Program-made: the position numbers and the translations under genes
Shown here: positions 1 to 9,415 of the stretch, piece after piece
How the letters are laid out: each line of letters opens with the position of its first letter
How positions within the stretch are numbered: position 1 is the stretch's first letter
Origin: Flavobacteriales bacterium
Lineage (GTDB): Bacteria > Bacteroidota > Bacteroidia > Flavobacteriales > CAJXXR01
Direction: 5' to 3'
Length of the DNA: 64,000 nt
Assembly (NCBI GenBank): GCA_025210805.1
Contig: JAOAQX010000019.1
Location: 38,425 to 102,424, forward strand
The notes under the pieces: model-generated
What the model saw: the letters and a program-made list of their open reading frames with translations, nothing else
The model's database searches: none
What the model was told of the DNA's origin: nothing

Positions 1-428
1 TCCGATTAACTTGTCGTTTTATTGAAGGGAAATTCCCAAATTATAATGCGGTAATACCACAGGATAATCCAAATAAACTCTATATAGATCGTGCTACTCT
101 AGTGAATTCTGTTAAGCGTGTAGCTGTGTTCTCAAACAAAACTACGAATCAAGTAGAGTTTGCACTCACCAATAATATGTTGGAACTAAAAGCAGAAGAT
201 TTAGACTTCTCTAATAAAGCAGATGAAAAAATCCAATGTCAATTTGATGGAGATTTTAATATTGCCTTTGATTCAAAATTCTTGTTGGAACTTCTTCAAA
301 ACATTACTAGTGATGAAATTGTAATTGAAATGAGTCAGCCAAGTAGAGCAGGAATTATACGACCTGCAGGAGAACAAGAAGACACTAATGAAGATGTCTT
401 GATGCTTATTATGCCGATTATGGTGTAA
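1..428 (+). CDS. dnaN: DNA polymerase III beta sliding clamp, C-terminal part
   Basis: This is the 3' end of a gene that begins before the window. The open frame runs from base 3 to the stop at 426-428, about 141 codons. The protein is the ring-shaped processivity clamp that tethers DNA polymerase III to DNA. The visible part matches clamp domain 3: the segment FIEGKFPNYNAVIP near its start, KRVAVFSNKTTNQVEF in the middle, and a C-terminus MLIMPIMV that resembles the usual MPM-type clamp end. A strong hairpin terminator follows about 30 bases after the stop. The family call is firm; only the N-terminal two thirds are missing. Confidence 0.93.
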   Translation, partial: RLTCRFIEGKFPNYNAVIPQDNPNKLYIDRATLVNSVKRVAVFSNKTTNQVEFALTNNMLELKAEDLDFSNKADEKIQCQFDGDFNIAFDSKFLLELLQNITSDEIVIEMSQPSRAGIIRPAGEQEDTNEDVLMLIMPIMV

Positions 429-460
429 ACTTTTGTTTTGTCAAATATTACAAAATAGTA

Positions 461-498
461 AAAGCAATTTTCGGAAATTCGAGAATTGCTTTTTTTTG
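461..498 (+). terminator. Rho-independent terminator after dnaN
   Basis: A 12-bp stem (AAGCAATTTTCG paired with CGAGAATTGCTT, one G-U pair) with a short loop is followed by a run of eight T on the plus strand. It lies between the convergent dnaN and the minus-strand membrane protein gene, and could partly serve both. Confidence 0.8.
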
Positions 499-509
499 TT
501 CAATAAAAA

Positions 510-2831
510 TTAGTCAATATGATCCTTTGTAGATATTATGTGATTGTTGTAGAAAAGACTAGATGCATTCATTTGGTAAACATCAACTCCCTTTTCTTTA
601 ACCAAGAGATCATCGATATGTAAACTTGCTTTTGAGTTTTCTTTTCCTTTTGATACAATATAAATTCTATTTTGAGGATTTCTAACTTCAAAATCTACTT
701 CCATTAAAGACCAGTTTTTGTGGAATACTTCGGCCTCCACTGGAAAAAAAGTGCTAGAATACCATTGATTATTTTTTTCATCATATTCCTCTATAATTAA
801 TCGGAACCATTTATTTAAGGCATCAGGTTCTCCATGATACATCCAAAGGCTTAAATTGTATTTTTGATGCTTTTTAAATGTATTTGGAAGGAATTCAGCA
901 AATGTATTTTTTCCTTTTTTACAAGATGCAAAAGCACCATTTCCTCTAAAGGTTGTATCTGATTTTAAGTTTTCAAAACTGTTATAAAACAAAAATGAAT
1001 TTGAATCGGATAATAAAAATTGACCTTGATTTTTTAGTGATGACAAATTTTTATTAAAAGTATTAACAACAGTTGATTTGTCATCTTTAAATAAAATATC
1101 AGGGCTAATTTCCAGTAGGTCAAAATCCTGGTTGCTTTGGAGTAATTGCGCTTTTTCTATAAGGATATTTTCATATTTTGTGTATAAACCTTTAGACTTG
1201 AGAATTAGGAAAGGCTTGGAATCTTTTAACTCTTTTTGAATAGGTTTCGGATAATAATTGGGAGAAATAATCTGAATAATTCTTTTGCTCTCTTCTATTG
1301 AAGTTCTCGCTAAATTTGAATTAACCAATGGAATACCTGTGTGATAAGATACAACCATAGATTGTAACATTGGTTTTGCTTGTCGGGGTCTTGAAAAATT
1401 TTCTGAGCCACTGTGATAAAAAGGCAAAGCAATAATCCCTTGATATTTTTCTGGTGAAATTCTTTGTAAAGATTGATGGAAGGTATCGCTAAGATGTTTT
1501 TTTGCAAAAATATTTTTCGATTTAGAAATGCTTTTAGAGGTTATCTTGTGGTAGTTGTATCCTTCAAAACAGCTAATAAATCCGATGATAATTACAAAAA
1601 TTAATTTAAGACTTTTTTTACCTGATTTTTTTTGCCATGTCATAAAATACACTGCCGAAAAAATTGTAAAGACAAAATAAAATGGCCAAACGAACCTTCC
1701 TGTGGCTCGAAATTGTTTAATTGCTGGGAAAATATCTAAGAGATCAGGGAATTGTTTAAACGGAATTCCCATCGCAAAAAGAAGTACAAATACAGACGCA
1801 AGTAAAGAAATATTAAAAAATTTGCTGCTAAAGATAGTGGCTAATTTAATTCTTAATTTCTTTTTAAAAATACTCAGAATACCCATTATTAAGAAGCTTA
1901 AAAAGAGTAATGTATTCATCATTCCTAAATAACCTCTTGCCTCCCATTGAAGTCTAATTTTTCCACCTGTAAGTTGATCTAAGTAAGGTCTAAAAGGAGC
2001 ATGAGACGGGAGCAAAATATCATCTAATTCTGCATTATACAAAAAGAAACCCGATGGATTATCGGTTCGCCCGATATGTGTGTCAGAAAATCCAAGATGC
2101 AAATAAAATAAGATAATAGGTAGAATGACCGACGATAGAAGCCATAAATCTTTATTGCCTTTTTGAAAGAGTTTTTTTTCAATAATTATTTTAGCACATA
2201 AATATGCTAAAATAAAAGAGAGTAAAATCATTCCTAAATATGCATGAATAAACATCCAAAACAGATTACTGATTAATAAGAGTAAATAAATACTCTTCCT
2301 AGGGTTTTTATAGGATTTTAGAATAAGTAACCATGTGAGCGGAAAAGCAAAACTATAAGAAAGGGCAAAATGCCCAGTTATTCTAAGTATTTGAGGAGCT
2401 AATAAGGTGATTGCCAAAGAAAAAATAATACTAAGCCAAGGGTCTTGTTTTAATTCCCTTAAAATTTTATAGACGACTAATAGTGTAAAAAAAATAGAAA
2501 GGATTAAAATAACGTTTAGAATTCCTACAGAATAAGTCTGAAAAAATGGGAAATATTCTGCCAAGTTTTTGAAGGATCTTGCAAGAAAAGGATGACAATC
2601 TGTAAAAAGGTAATTCTCACCATAAGGATAATTCATTCCCTCAAAATTGGTACTACTTTGACCATGTTTGATGTGATAAGCATAGGTGAAATAGTTTTTT
2701 ATTCCATCTCCTTCATGACTGAAAATGTATTCATTTGGGTTCCATAATATTTTTCCATAAAGAATATGGATAAATAGAAGCCCTAATCCGATAAGGATTA
2801 CATTTGGAAGTTTATTTTTAAAAAATCTCAT
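510..2831 (-). CDS. Large integral membrane protein, GT-C glycosyltransferase-like, with C-terminal carbohydrate-binding-like domain
   Basis: The protein has 773 residues. The first 430 or so contain about ten hydrophobic spans separated by short loops, the layout of GT-C (dolichol-phosphate-sugar using) glycosyltransferases and related YfhO-like proteins. The first outer loop holds an acidic patch (HEGDGIKNYF) where GT-C enzymes place their catalytic acid. The last 150 residues look like a soluble, lectin-like beta-sandwich that follows a non-membrane linker. A role in sugar transfer to a cell-surface glycan is an inference from topology; no substrate can be named. It stands alone, convergent with dnaN, with its own ATG at 2829-2831. 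It could also be a non-catalytic membrane protein of unknown function. Confidence 0.55.
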   Translation of the reverse strand: MRFFKNKLPNVILIGLGLLFIHILYGKILWNPNEYIFSHEGDGIKNYFTYAYHIKHGQSSTNFEGMNYPYGENYLFTDCHPFLARSFKNLAEYFPFFQTYSVGILNVILILSIFFTLLVVYKILRELKQDPWLSIIFSLAITLLAPQILRITGHFALSYSFAFPLTWLLILKSYKNPRKSIYLLLLISNLFWMFIHAYLGMILLSFILAYLCAKIIIEKKLFQKGNKDLWLLSSVILPIILFYLHLGFSDTHIGRTDNPSGFFLYNAELDDILLPSHAPFRPYLDQLTGGKIRLQWEARGYLGMMNTLLFLSFLIMGILSIFKKKLRIKLATIFSSKFFNISLLASVFVLLFAMGIPFKQFPDLLDIFPAIKQFRATGRFVWPFYFVFTIFSAVYFMTWQKKSGKKSLKLIFVIIIGFISCFEGYNYHKITSKSISKSKNIFAKKHLSDTFHQSLQRISPEKYQGIIALPFYHSGSENFSRPRQAKPMLQSMVVSYHTGIPLVNSNLARTSIEESKRIIQIISPNYYPKPIQKELKDSKPFLILKSKGLYTKYENILIEKAQLLQSNQDFDLLEISPDILFKDDKSTVVNTFNKNLSSLKNQGQFLLSDSNSFLFYNSFENLKSDTTFRGNGAFASCKKGKNTFAEFLPNTFKKHQKYNLSLWMYHGEPDALNKWFRLIIEEYDEKNNQWYSSTFFPVEAEVFHKNWSLMEVDFEVRNPQNRIYIVSKGKENSKASLHIDDLLVKEKGVDVYQMNASSLFYNNHIISTKDHID

Positions 2832-2996
2832 TGATTACTTCAAAATAATAGATAGTGATGGTAAATATAGAATATTATACCGATTTTTTGTCAAATTTAT
2901 TACTGATGCTGAATTCTCGGTTTAATTTTATCCCTTTCTATTTGAAATCAAGATTAGGCTTAATTATTTTTTTTCTATCTAAAAGCTCATAAAAAG

Positions 2997-3031
2997 AACA
3001 CCCAACAGAAACGCTTTTTGTTGGGTGTTTG
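2997..3031 (-). terminator. Terminator downstream of carB
   Basis: A perfect 10-bp stem (AACACCCAAC with GTTGGGTGTT) is followed on the minus strand by C plus five T. It lies about 30 bases past the carB stop. Confidence 0.8.
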
Positions 3032-3057
3032 TATTGAATAAAGATATTTTCTTTTTC

Positions 3058-5910
3058 TTATCTACTCAAGAACATTCTTCTTTCCGAGTGAATTTTCTTA
3101 AAGAAAGGATCTTTTAAACTATCTATAAAATAGATTTTTTCTCCAGTCGATTTCATTTCAGGACCTAATTCCTTGTTTACATTCGGGAATTTCTCGAAAG
3201 AGAAAACAGGTACTTTTATCGCGTATCCTTCTTGTGTAGGATTAAAGTCAAAATCAGTTACTTTTTTCTCACCTAGCATAACTTTAGTAGCGTAGTTTAC
3301 ATAAGGTTCTTGGTAAGCTTTTGCGATAAATGGTACGGTACGAGAAGCTCTTGGATTTGCCTCAATGATATAAACCTGATCATCTTTGATAGCAAATTGG
3401 ATATTGATTAATCCTACCGTTTTTAGTGCCAAGGCAATCTTCTTGGTATGGCTTTCAATTTGTTCCATTACTAATGGTCCTAAATTAAAAGGAGGAAGTA
3501 CGGCGTTAGAATCTCCTGAGTGAATTCCACAAGGCTCCACATGTTCCATTATTCCGATAATGTGTACATTTTCACCATCACAAATAGCATCGGCTTCTGC
3601 CTCAATAGCTCCTTCAAGATAATGATCTAGCAATACTCGGTTTCCTGGGATAGATTTAAGTAAATCGATCACATGTCTTTCAAGTTCTTCTTCGTTGATC
3701 ACTATTTTCATTCCTTGTCCACCCAAAACGTAAGAAGGTCTTACTAGGATAGGGAAGTCAAGTTTTTTTGACAATTCAATAGCTTCTTCAGCTGTTTCTA
3801 TTACCCCATATTGTGGGAAAGGAATTTTGTTTTCATCTAATAAATTAGAAAATCTACCACGGTCTTCTGCTAAGTCTAAAGCATCAAATGAAGTTCCGAT
3901 AATTTTGATTCCATATTTATCGAGCTTTTCGGCTAGTTTTAGGGCTGTTTGACCTCCGAGTTGTACAATAACTCCTTCTGGTTTTTCATGCTGAATGATA
4001 TCGTAGATATGTTCCCAGAAAACAGGTTCGAAATAAAGTTTATCAGCCGTATCAAAGTCTGTTGAAACAGTCTCTGGATTACAGTTGATCATGATCGTTT
4101 CATACCCACACTCCTTGGCGGCCAATACTCCATGTACACAACAGTAATCAAATTCAATACCTTGTCCAATTCGGTTTGGTCCTGAACCTAAAACAATAAT
4201 TTTTTTCTTGTCGGATACTTTACTTTCATTGTGAGCAACAAGTTCATTAGTTTTTAATGATGATTTTGGCTCAAAAGTAGAATAGTAATATGGTGTAGAT
4301 GCTTCAAACTCGGCTGCACAAGTGTCAACAAGTTTAAATACACGCTGAATATCATATTCTTGACGCTTATTATAAACTTTAGACTCAAGACATCCAACTA
4401 AATTGGCGATTTGTCTATCGGCTAGTCCTATCATTTTTGCTTCAAGAAGCATTTCTGGACTTAGGGTTTCTATGCTGTGTTTTTCAAGTTCGTACTCAAA
4501 AGCGATTGTTTTCTCAATTTCTCTCAAGAACCATTTATCGATTTTGGTATATTCTTGAATTCTTTTTAACGGAATTCCTAATCTAAAAGCATCGTAAATA
4601 CGGAATACTCGATCCCAGCTTGCTACTTTTAGTGCATCAATAACGTCATCTTGGTTTGTCCAATATTTTCCATCGGCTCCAAGACCATTTCTTTTTACTT
4701 CTAGTGACTGACAGGCTTTTTGGAGTGCTTCTTGGAAACTACGTCCTATTCCCATTACTTCACCTACAGATTTCATTTGAAGTCCTAGTGTTCTATCAGA
4801 TCCTTTAAATTTATCGAAATTCCATCTTGGAATTTTTACAATTACATAATCCAAAGTAGGCTCAAAGAATGCAGAAGTAGTTTTTGTTATTTGATTATCC
4901 AACTCATCAAGGGTATAACCAAGGGCAAGTTTTGCTGCAATTTTAGCAATAGGATATCCTGTTGCTTTAGAAGCTAATGCTGATGATCTTGATACACGAG
5001 GGTTGATTTCAATAGCTACAATGTCTTCATTATTATCAGGGCTTACTGCAAACTGAACATTACATCCTCCAGCAAAATCTCCGATTGAGCGCATCATTTT
5101 AATAGCCATATCTCTTAGTTTCTGAAAAGTAGTATCAGAAAGAGTCATGGCGGGTGCTACAGTAATAGAATCTCCTGTATGGATTCCCATAGCATCCATG
5201 TTTTCAATAGAACAGATAATGATTACATTATCATTTTTATCTCTAAGAAGTTCTAATTCATATTCTTTCCATCCAAATAGCGCTTTATCTATTAAAACTT
5301 CGTGGATAGGAGAGGCGTGAAGTCCATTCTTAAGAGATTGCTCAAACTCTTCTTTTTCGTAAACAAATGAGGCTCCTGAACCTCCTAGTGTAAATGAAGG
5401 TCTTATTACCAACGGAAATCCAAGTTCTTGTGCAATCTTTTTACCACCCAAAAATGAACGAGCAATTTTTGCGGGTGCAACAGGAATTTCTATTTGATTC
5501 ATCAATTGGCGGAATTGTTCTCTATCTTCCGTAATATTGATGGCATCGATATCAACTCCAATGATTTTTACATTGTGGTTTTCCCAAAGTCCGTCCTTAT
5601 CTGCGTCTATACACAGGTTTAAGGCAGTTTGCCCTCCCATGGTTGGAAGAACGGCATCGATTTGTGGATTTTCTGTCAAAATTTCCTCAAGTGATTCAAT
5701 AGTCAATGGTTTTAGATACACATTGTCTGCTGTCACGGGGTCTGTCATTATAGTTGCAGGATTGGAGTTTATTAGTGTCACTTCAATACCTTCTTCTCTT
5801 AATGAACGAGAAGCTTGTGATCCTGAATAGTCAAATTCACAGGCTTGTCCGATTACGATAGGTCCACTTCCAATAATAAGAACTGATTTGATGGAATTGT
5901 CTTTTGGCAT
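3058..5910 (-). CDS. carB: Carbamoyl-phosphate synthase large subunit, short form without allosteric domain
   Basis: The enzyme makes carbamoyl phosphate from bicarbonate, ammonia (supplied by CarA from glutamine) and two ATP, feeding pyrimidine and arginine synthesis in the cytoplasm. Two homologous ATP-grasp halves are clear: the first opens with KSVLIIGSGPIVIGQACEFDYSG, the second with KIIVLGSGPNRIGQGIEFDYCC near residue 565. The chain stops at residue 950, just after the second ATP-grasp half. The E. coli protein has 1073 residues and ends in an MGS-like domain that binds UMP and ornithine; that domain is absent here. I recall similar short forms in other Flavobacteriia, so this is probably natural. 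carA is not in the window. The gene lies 118 bases downstream of rpmH on the same strand, separated from it by a terminator. Confidence 0.96.
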   Translation of the reverse strand: MPKDNSIKSVLIIGSGPIVIGQACEFDYSGSQASRSLREEGIEVTLINSNPATIMTDPVTADNVYLKPLTIESLEEILTENPQIDAVLPTMGGQTALNLCIDADKDGLWENHNVKIIGVDIDAINITEDREQFRQLMNQIEIPVAPAKIARSFLGGKKIAQELGFPLVIRPSFTLGGSGASFVYEKEEFEQSLKNGLHASPIHEVLIDKALFGWKEYELELLRDKNDNVIIICSIENMDAMGIHTGDSITVAPAMTLSDTTFQKLRDMAIKMMRSIGDFAGGCNVQFAVSPDNNEDIVAIEINPRVSRSSALASKATGYPIAKIAAKLALGYTLDELDNQITKTTSAFFEPTLDYVIVKIPRWNFDKFKGSDRTLGLQMKSVGEVMGIGRSFQEALQKACQSLEVKRNGLGADGKYWTNQDDVIDALKVASWDRVFRIYDAFRLGIPLKRIQEYTKIDKWFLREIEKTIAFEYELEKHSIETLSPEMLLEAKMIGLADRQIANLVGCLESKVYNKRQEYDIQRVFKLVDTCAAEFEASTPYYYSTFEPKSSLKTNELVAHNESKVSDKKKIIVLGSGPNRIGQGIEFDYCCVHGVLAAKECGYETIMINCNPETVSTDFDTADKLYFEPVFWEHIYDIIQHEKPEGVIVQLGGQTALKLAEKLDKYGIKIIGTSFDALDLAEDRGRFSNLLDENKIPFPQYGVIETAEEAIELSKKLDFPILVRPSYVLGGQGMKIVINEEELERHVIDLLKSIPGNRVLLDHYLEGAIEAEADAICDGENVHIIGIMEHVEPCGIHSGDSNAVLPPFNLGPLVMEQIESHTKKIALALKTVGLINIQFAIKDDQVYIIEANPRASRTVPFIAKAYQEPYVNYATKVMLGEKKVTDFDFNPTQEGYAIKVPVFSFEKFPNVNKELGPEMKSTGEKIYFIDSLKDPFFKKIHSERRMFLSR

Positions 5911-5972
5911 TTTTAGATGAGTTGTTTGTAAAGTCTAAAGATAATAAATTCTTAATACACTTAGGTATAGTT

Positions 5973-6010
5973 AAAAAAAAGGTCTTAATCGAAAAAACGA
6001 TAAGACCTTT
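5973..6010 (-). terminator. Terminator after rpmH
   Basis: Reading the minus strand, AAAGGTCTTATCG pairs with CGATTAAGACCTTT around a T-rich loop and is followed by a run of T. It lies 20 bases past the rpmH stop and separates rpmH from carB. Confidence 0.8.
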
Positions 6011-6028
6011 AAATACTTTAAAGTATGT

Positions 6029-6187
6029 TTATTTTTTATGTCTTGGCTCAGACGAAACAGTTAGTTTCTTTCTACCTTTTGCTCTTCTTTTAGCCAATAC
6101 TTTACGTCCATTGGCAGATGACATTCTGTCCATGAAACCGTGCTTATTTCTTCTTTTACGTCTAGATGGTTGATAAGTTCTTTTCAT
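6029..6187 (-). CDS. rpmH: 50S ribosomal protein L34
   Basis: This 52-residue, very basic protein is a component of the large ribosomal subunit. The minus-strand reading starts at ATG 6185-6187 with [18 protein letters not shown] and ends SSEPRHKK. It carries the L34 signature (KRTYQPS near the N-terminus, HGF, then a run of Lys and Arg) and has close to the family's usual length. It stands upstream of carB on the same strand, with its own terminator. An overlapping plus-strand frame is a shadow. Identification is firm. Confidence 0.96.
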   Translation of the reverse strand: MKRTYQPSRRKRRNKHGFMDRMSSANGRKVLAKRRAKGRKKLTVSSEPRHKK

Positions 6188-6279
6188 CGTTTCTTATTTT
6201 TGACAAAGCGTTTTTGACGCCTCTTTTCTAATCCTTATTTCGAGGGGCAAATATAAGTATATTTTTTTATTTGAACGAA

Positions 6280-7677
6280 TTATTTCATCCATTTTTTTGA
6301 GATTGATTGAGAATTATCTTCATAAGTTTTTATCTCAAAATAGAAACTATTCTTTGTGGGGTAGGAAATATCTTGTCCTAATAAGTTTTTGTAATTCGTA
6401 TATAATACTGTTTTTGCTTTGTTTAGTTCAATTTCTTCGTGAGATAAATATCCGTCGGATGCTTGGAAATTAACTCTGTAAGCTTCATCAAATATTCCGA
6501 ATCTACGGATAACTGTTCCCGTTTCTGTTTCTGTTATTTTTACGTACCCATTTCCATTAGTACAGCAAATGCCGTCTTTGTTTTTATCAAGTATTAAAAA
6601 GTTATAGCAATGATTAATGTCGAGTGTGAATTGATTTAAGTGATTTCCTTGTCCTATTCCAGTTATTTTATTTTTACTGGTGTCTATTCCGTGGATTGCT
6701 AAAAACTTTTCATCCGTTTGATCAAATAATGCCCAAGCTGTTTCTTCGGGGTATTTATCTGTTTGAATTTCGATCGTAATTTTTTTGTTTACGATATAAT
6801 CAATTTTATTAAGGCTGCGGTTGTTGTTTAATATATTTTCATAAGGAGCTGTTGTACTCAATTCTAACAAATGTGGGAGGGAATCAAATTGACTAATTGG
6901 TAAGGTAATGGTAAACTCTATGAGATCATTAGGATTTATTGGTGTTGTACTACTATGATTGTACAATGAAACCCCTTTTGCATCATTAATGTCTATGGTG
7001 AAGTCATTAATGGAATTTGTACCCGTATTTTGGATATACCCTACGAATGTGTATTCATCACCGCATCTATAATAGACAAATTGTAGGATGTCTAAATCGT
7101 GTAAAACAGGAAGGTTTTGAGAAGATAAAAAAGCTTTATTGAGCTCCGTTAATGTAAAAGTAAAGGACTGGATTCCACTTATGATTGTGTAAGATTTATC
7201 TGGAGAGATTACAATATATGAAGGTGTGGACGTTACATTATTACTAAGGAAAGCATCAAGACCATCTAGGTTAACAAAAGAGTGTTTGATTCCCCAGTTT
7301 ACAGGGATTTCTTCACCATTATTAAGTCCCATATTTGATAAACTCTGTAAAGTGTTTGATTCGACACTGATTATTTTTGCCTTATCAAGTGCTCCATAAG
7401 TTTCGTGAAGGTGATTTAAAACAAATATTTTATCTACACAGGAGGAGTTCCACACAGAAAAAAAACTTAATATGATGGTTTTGTTTTTATTGAGTTCTTG
7501 ATACAGATCAATGCTTTGTCCATTTTGGTCAGTCCATTGATAGTTTGGGAAATTTCCATAAGATGCTGAATGTCTAAAGGCTAATTCTTGCCCTTGAAAT
7601 TTTTTTAACTCGCCTACAAATTCTTGACTCCAAGATAATTGTGCAACTAAAAGAAATAAAACTAAAAACCTATTCAT
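6280..7677 (-). CDS. Secreted thioredoxin-fold protein with putative T9SS sorting domain
   Basis: The protein has 465 residues and a signal peptide (MNRFLVLFLLVAQLSWSQ). Residues 45-185 resemble the TlpA/AhpC thioredoxin fold: a strand with ILSFFSVWNSSCVDK, then a helix, and later a TPSYIVI segment with the cis-proline position. Only one cysteine sits at the active site (SSC instead of CXXC), so ordinary disulfide exchange is doubtful. A CARDB-like beta domain follows, then an acidic calcium-like loop (DKNKDGICC). The last 60 residues (YKNLLGQDI, ending SISKKWMK) fit a degenerate type A C-terminal domain used for export through the type IX system. It is monocistronic. The function is unknown; cell-surface location is inferred. 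Confidence 0.6.
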   Translation of the reverse strand: MNRFLVLFLLVAQLSWSQEFVGELKKFQGQELAFRHSASYGNFPNYQWTDQNGQSIDLYQELNKNKTIILSFFSVWNSSCVDKIFVLNHLHETYGALDKAKIISVESNTLQSLSNMGLNNGEEIPVNWGIKHSFVNLDGLDAFLSNNVTSTPSYIVISPDKSYTIISGIQSFTFTLTELNKAFLSSQNLPVLHDLDILQFVYYRCGDEYTFVGYIQNTGTNSINDFTIDINDAKGVSLYNHSSTTPINPNDLIEFTITLPISQFDSLPHLLELSTTAPYENILNNNRSLNKIDYIVNKKITIEIQTDKYPEETAWALFDQTDEKFLAIHGIDTSKNKITGIGQGNHLNQFTLDINHCYNFLILDKNKDGICCTNGNGYVKITETETGTVIRRFGIFDEAYRVNFQASDGYLSHEEIELNKAKTVLYTNYKNLLGQDISYPTKNSFYFEIKTYEDNSQSISKKWMK

Positions 7678-7883
7678 ACCTATTTATCAAAGGAAGATAA
7701 GCACAAATTTTGTGCCACTTCTTTTATTTATCAAAACTCAATAAAGCAATAGTTTTCTGACAGTTTATTCAATAGTCAAAAATCGAAATGTGCTTTTATT
7801 CTAAATGAATACTTTTGTTTTGACTTCACGCAAATATCTGAAAAAATACGAGAATGTTTAAAGGTGTCTTTAAATTTTCGAAC

Positions 7884-7918
7884 AAAAAAAAACTGACCAA
7901 TTTTTTTGGCCAGTTTTT
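7884..7918 (-). terminator. Terminator after ndk
   Basis: AAAAACTGACCAA pairs with TTGGCCAGTTTTT (one mismatch), and the minus strand continues with a T run. It lies about 25 bases past the ndk stop. Confidence 0.8.
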
Positions 7919-7943
7919 GATGTTATAAAATCATTTTCTATTT

Positions 7944-8360
7944 CTAGAAACGATCTTTTGAAGCAAAATGGAATGAAGCTTCGATTTCTGCATTTTCATC
8001 AGAATCAGAACCATGAACGGCATTTGCATCAATAGATTCTGCATATTTTGCACGGATAGTTCCTTCTGCCGCTTCTTTTGGATTTGTAGCCCCAATAAGG
8101 GTACGGAAATCAGCTACTGCATTTTCTTTTTCCAAAACTGCTGCTACGATAGGTCCTGAAGTCATAAACTCCACTAAATCGTTAAAGAAAGGTCTTTCGC
8201 TGTGTACTGCGTAAAAACGCTCTGCATCTTGACGAGACATTTGGTACATTCTCATTGCAGTAATTTTGAATCCTGCAACAGTAATATCGTTTAAGATAGC
8301 TCCGATATGCCCTTTAGAAACAGCATCCGGTTTAATCATTGTTAAAGTCTTGTTTGACAT
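7944..8360 (-). CDS. ndk: Nucleoside diphosphate kinase
   Basis: The 138-residue cytoplasmic enzyme transfers the terminal phosphate from ATP to other nucleoside diphosphates through a phosphohistidine. The catalytic His is residue 116 in NAVHGSDS, the family signature. The N-terminal [10 protein letters not shown] strand and the Kpn-loop region are present, and the length is normal for bacterial Ndk. The start ATG is at 8358-8360. The gene has its own terminator, and a TAnnTTTG element lies 38 bases before the start. Confidence 0.97.
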   Translation of the reverse strand: MSNKTLTMIKPDAVSKGHIGAILNDITVAGFKITAMRMYQMSRQDAERFYAVHSERPFFNDLVEFMTSGPIVAAVLEKENAVADFRTLIGATNPKEAAEGTIRAKYAESIDANAVHGSDSDENAEIEASFHFASKDRF

Positions 8361-8397
8361 AGTCTTTGTATGTTTGTTTTTTACAAATTTTCGAGGG

Positions 8398-8405
8398 CAA
8401 AACTA
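8398..8405 (-). promoter_or_regulatory. Putative Bacteroidota -7 promoter element for ndk
   Basis: On the minus strand this reads TAGTTTTG, a match to TAnnTTTG, 38 bases upstream of the ndk start. No convincing -33 TTTG was found at the usual spacing, so the call rests on the -7 element alone. Confidence 0.4.
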
Positions 8406-8438
8406 CAAAAAAAAATATTTTGGTAGTTTAAGCTAATA

Positions 8439-9392
8439 TTATTTTCTTGAGATTACTTTTTCTGCAGCTTTTACAATGGCGTCGGCATTTAATCCGTATT
8501 TATCCATTAGTTGAGCTGGAGTTCCCGATTCTCCAAAGGAATCATTTACCGCTACGTATTCCATAGGAACAGGTTTTTCTTCCATCAATACTTGAGCAAT
8601 AGAATCTCCTAATCCACCATTTCTTTGGTGTTCTTCAGCAGAAACAACACATCCTGTTTTCGCTACCGAGTCTAGAATGGCCTTCCTATCTAAAGGTTTT
8701 ATAGTGTGAATATTAATGATTTCTGCAGAAATTCCTTTTTCTTTTAAGGTTTCCCAAGCCTGTAGTGCTTCCCAAACAAGATGTCCAGTTGCAAAAATGG
8801 TCACATCGGTTCCATGCTCTAATTCTAAAGCTTTTCCTATCTCAAAGTTTTGATTTTCTGGTGTAAAATTGGCTACTTTTGGTCTTCCAAAACGCAAATA
8901 TACTGGTCCGTGATAATCGGCAATAGCTTTTGTTGCAGCTTTTGTTTGATTATAATCACAAGGGTTGATTACCACCATTCCTGGAAGCATTTTCATGAGC
9001 CCAATGTCTTCAAGAATTTGGTGAGTTGCTCCATCTTCCCCAAGGGTTAAACCTGCGTGAGATGCACAGATTTTTACATTCTTATCAGAATAGGCTACCG
9101 ATTGTCTAATTTGATCATAGACTCTACCTGTAGCAAAGCTGGCAAATGTACCTGTAAATGGTATTTTTCCTCCAATAGTCATTCCTGCTGCCATACCTAT
9201 CATATTAGCTTCGGCAATTCCTGTTTGGAAAAAACGCTCTGGGTGGTTATTTGCAAAGGCATTCATTTTAAGAGAACCTGTAAGATCTGCACATAAAGCA
9301 ACTACTTGGTCATTCTCTTTTCCTAATTCTTCTAATCCTGCTCCAAAACCAGAACGTGTATCTTTTTTATCTTCGGCGATATATTTTTTCAT
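8439..9392 (-). CDS. Transketolase, C-terminal subunit (pyrimidine-binding and C-terminal domains)
   Basis: This 317-residue protein supplies the pyrimidine-binding half and C-terminal domain of a split transketolase, which moves two-carbon units between sugar phosphates in the pentose phosphate pathway using thiamine diphosphate. The sequence shows the TPP pyrimidine-domain pattern: RFFQTGIAEANMIGMAAGMT with the catalytic Glu in GIAEAN, then CASHAGLTLGEDGATHQ, and a C-terminal domain with VSAEEHQRNGGLGDSI. The N-terminal subunit lies immediately upstream, 23 bases away on the same strand, so the two should be co-translated and form a heteromer. The family also includes DXS-like proteins, but the partner gene points to transketolase. 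Confidence 0.92.
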   Translation of the reverse strand: MKKYIAEDKKDTRSGFGAGLEELGKENDQVVALCADLTGSLKMNAFANNHPERFFQTGIAEANMIGMAAGMTIGGKIPFTGTFASFATGRVYDQIRQSVAYSDKNVKICASHAGLTLGEDGATHQILEDIGLMKMLPGMVVINPCDYNQTKAATKAIADYHGPVYLRFGRPKVANFTPENQNFEIGKALELEHGTDVTIFATGHLVWEALQAWETLKEKGISAEIINIHTIKPLDRKAILDSVAKTGCVVSAEEHQRNGGLGDSIAQVLMEEKPVPMEYVAVNDSFGESGTPAQLMDKYGLNADAIVKAAEKVISRK

Positions 9393-9415
9393 CTTCGTTT
9401 CTTTTTTTGGGTGAC

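Noticed and set aside
5904..6173. Plus-strand open frame of 89 codons overlapping carB's start and rpmH
   Set aside because: It lies across the minus-strand rpmH gene and its terminator and has no family likeness. rpmH on the other strand explains the region.
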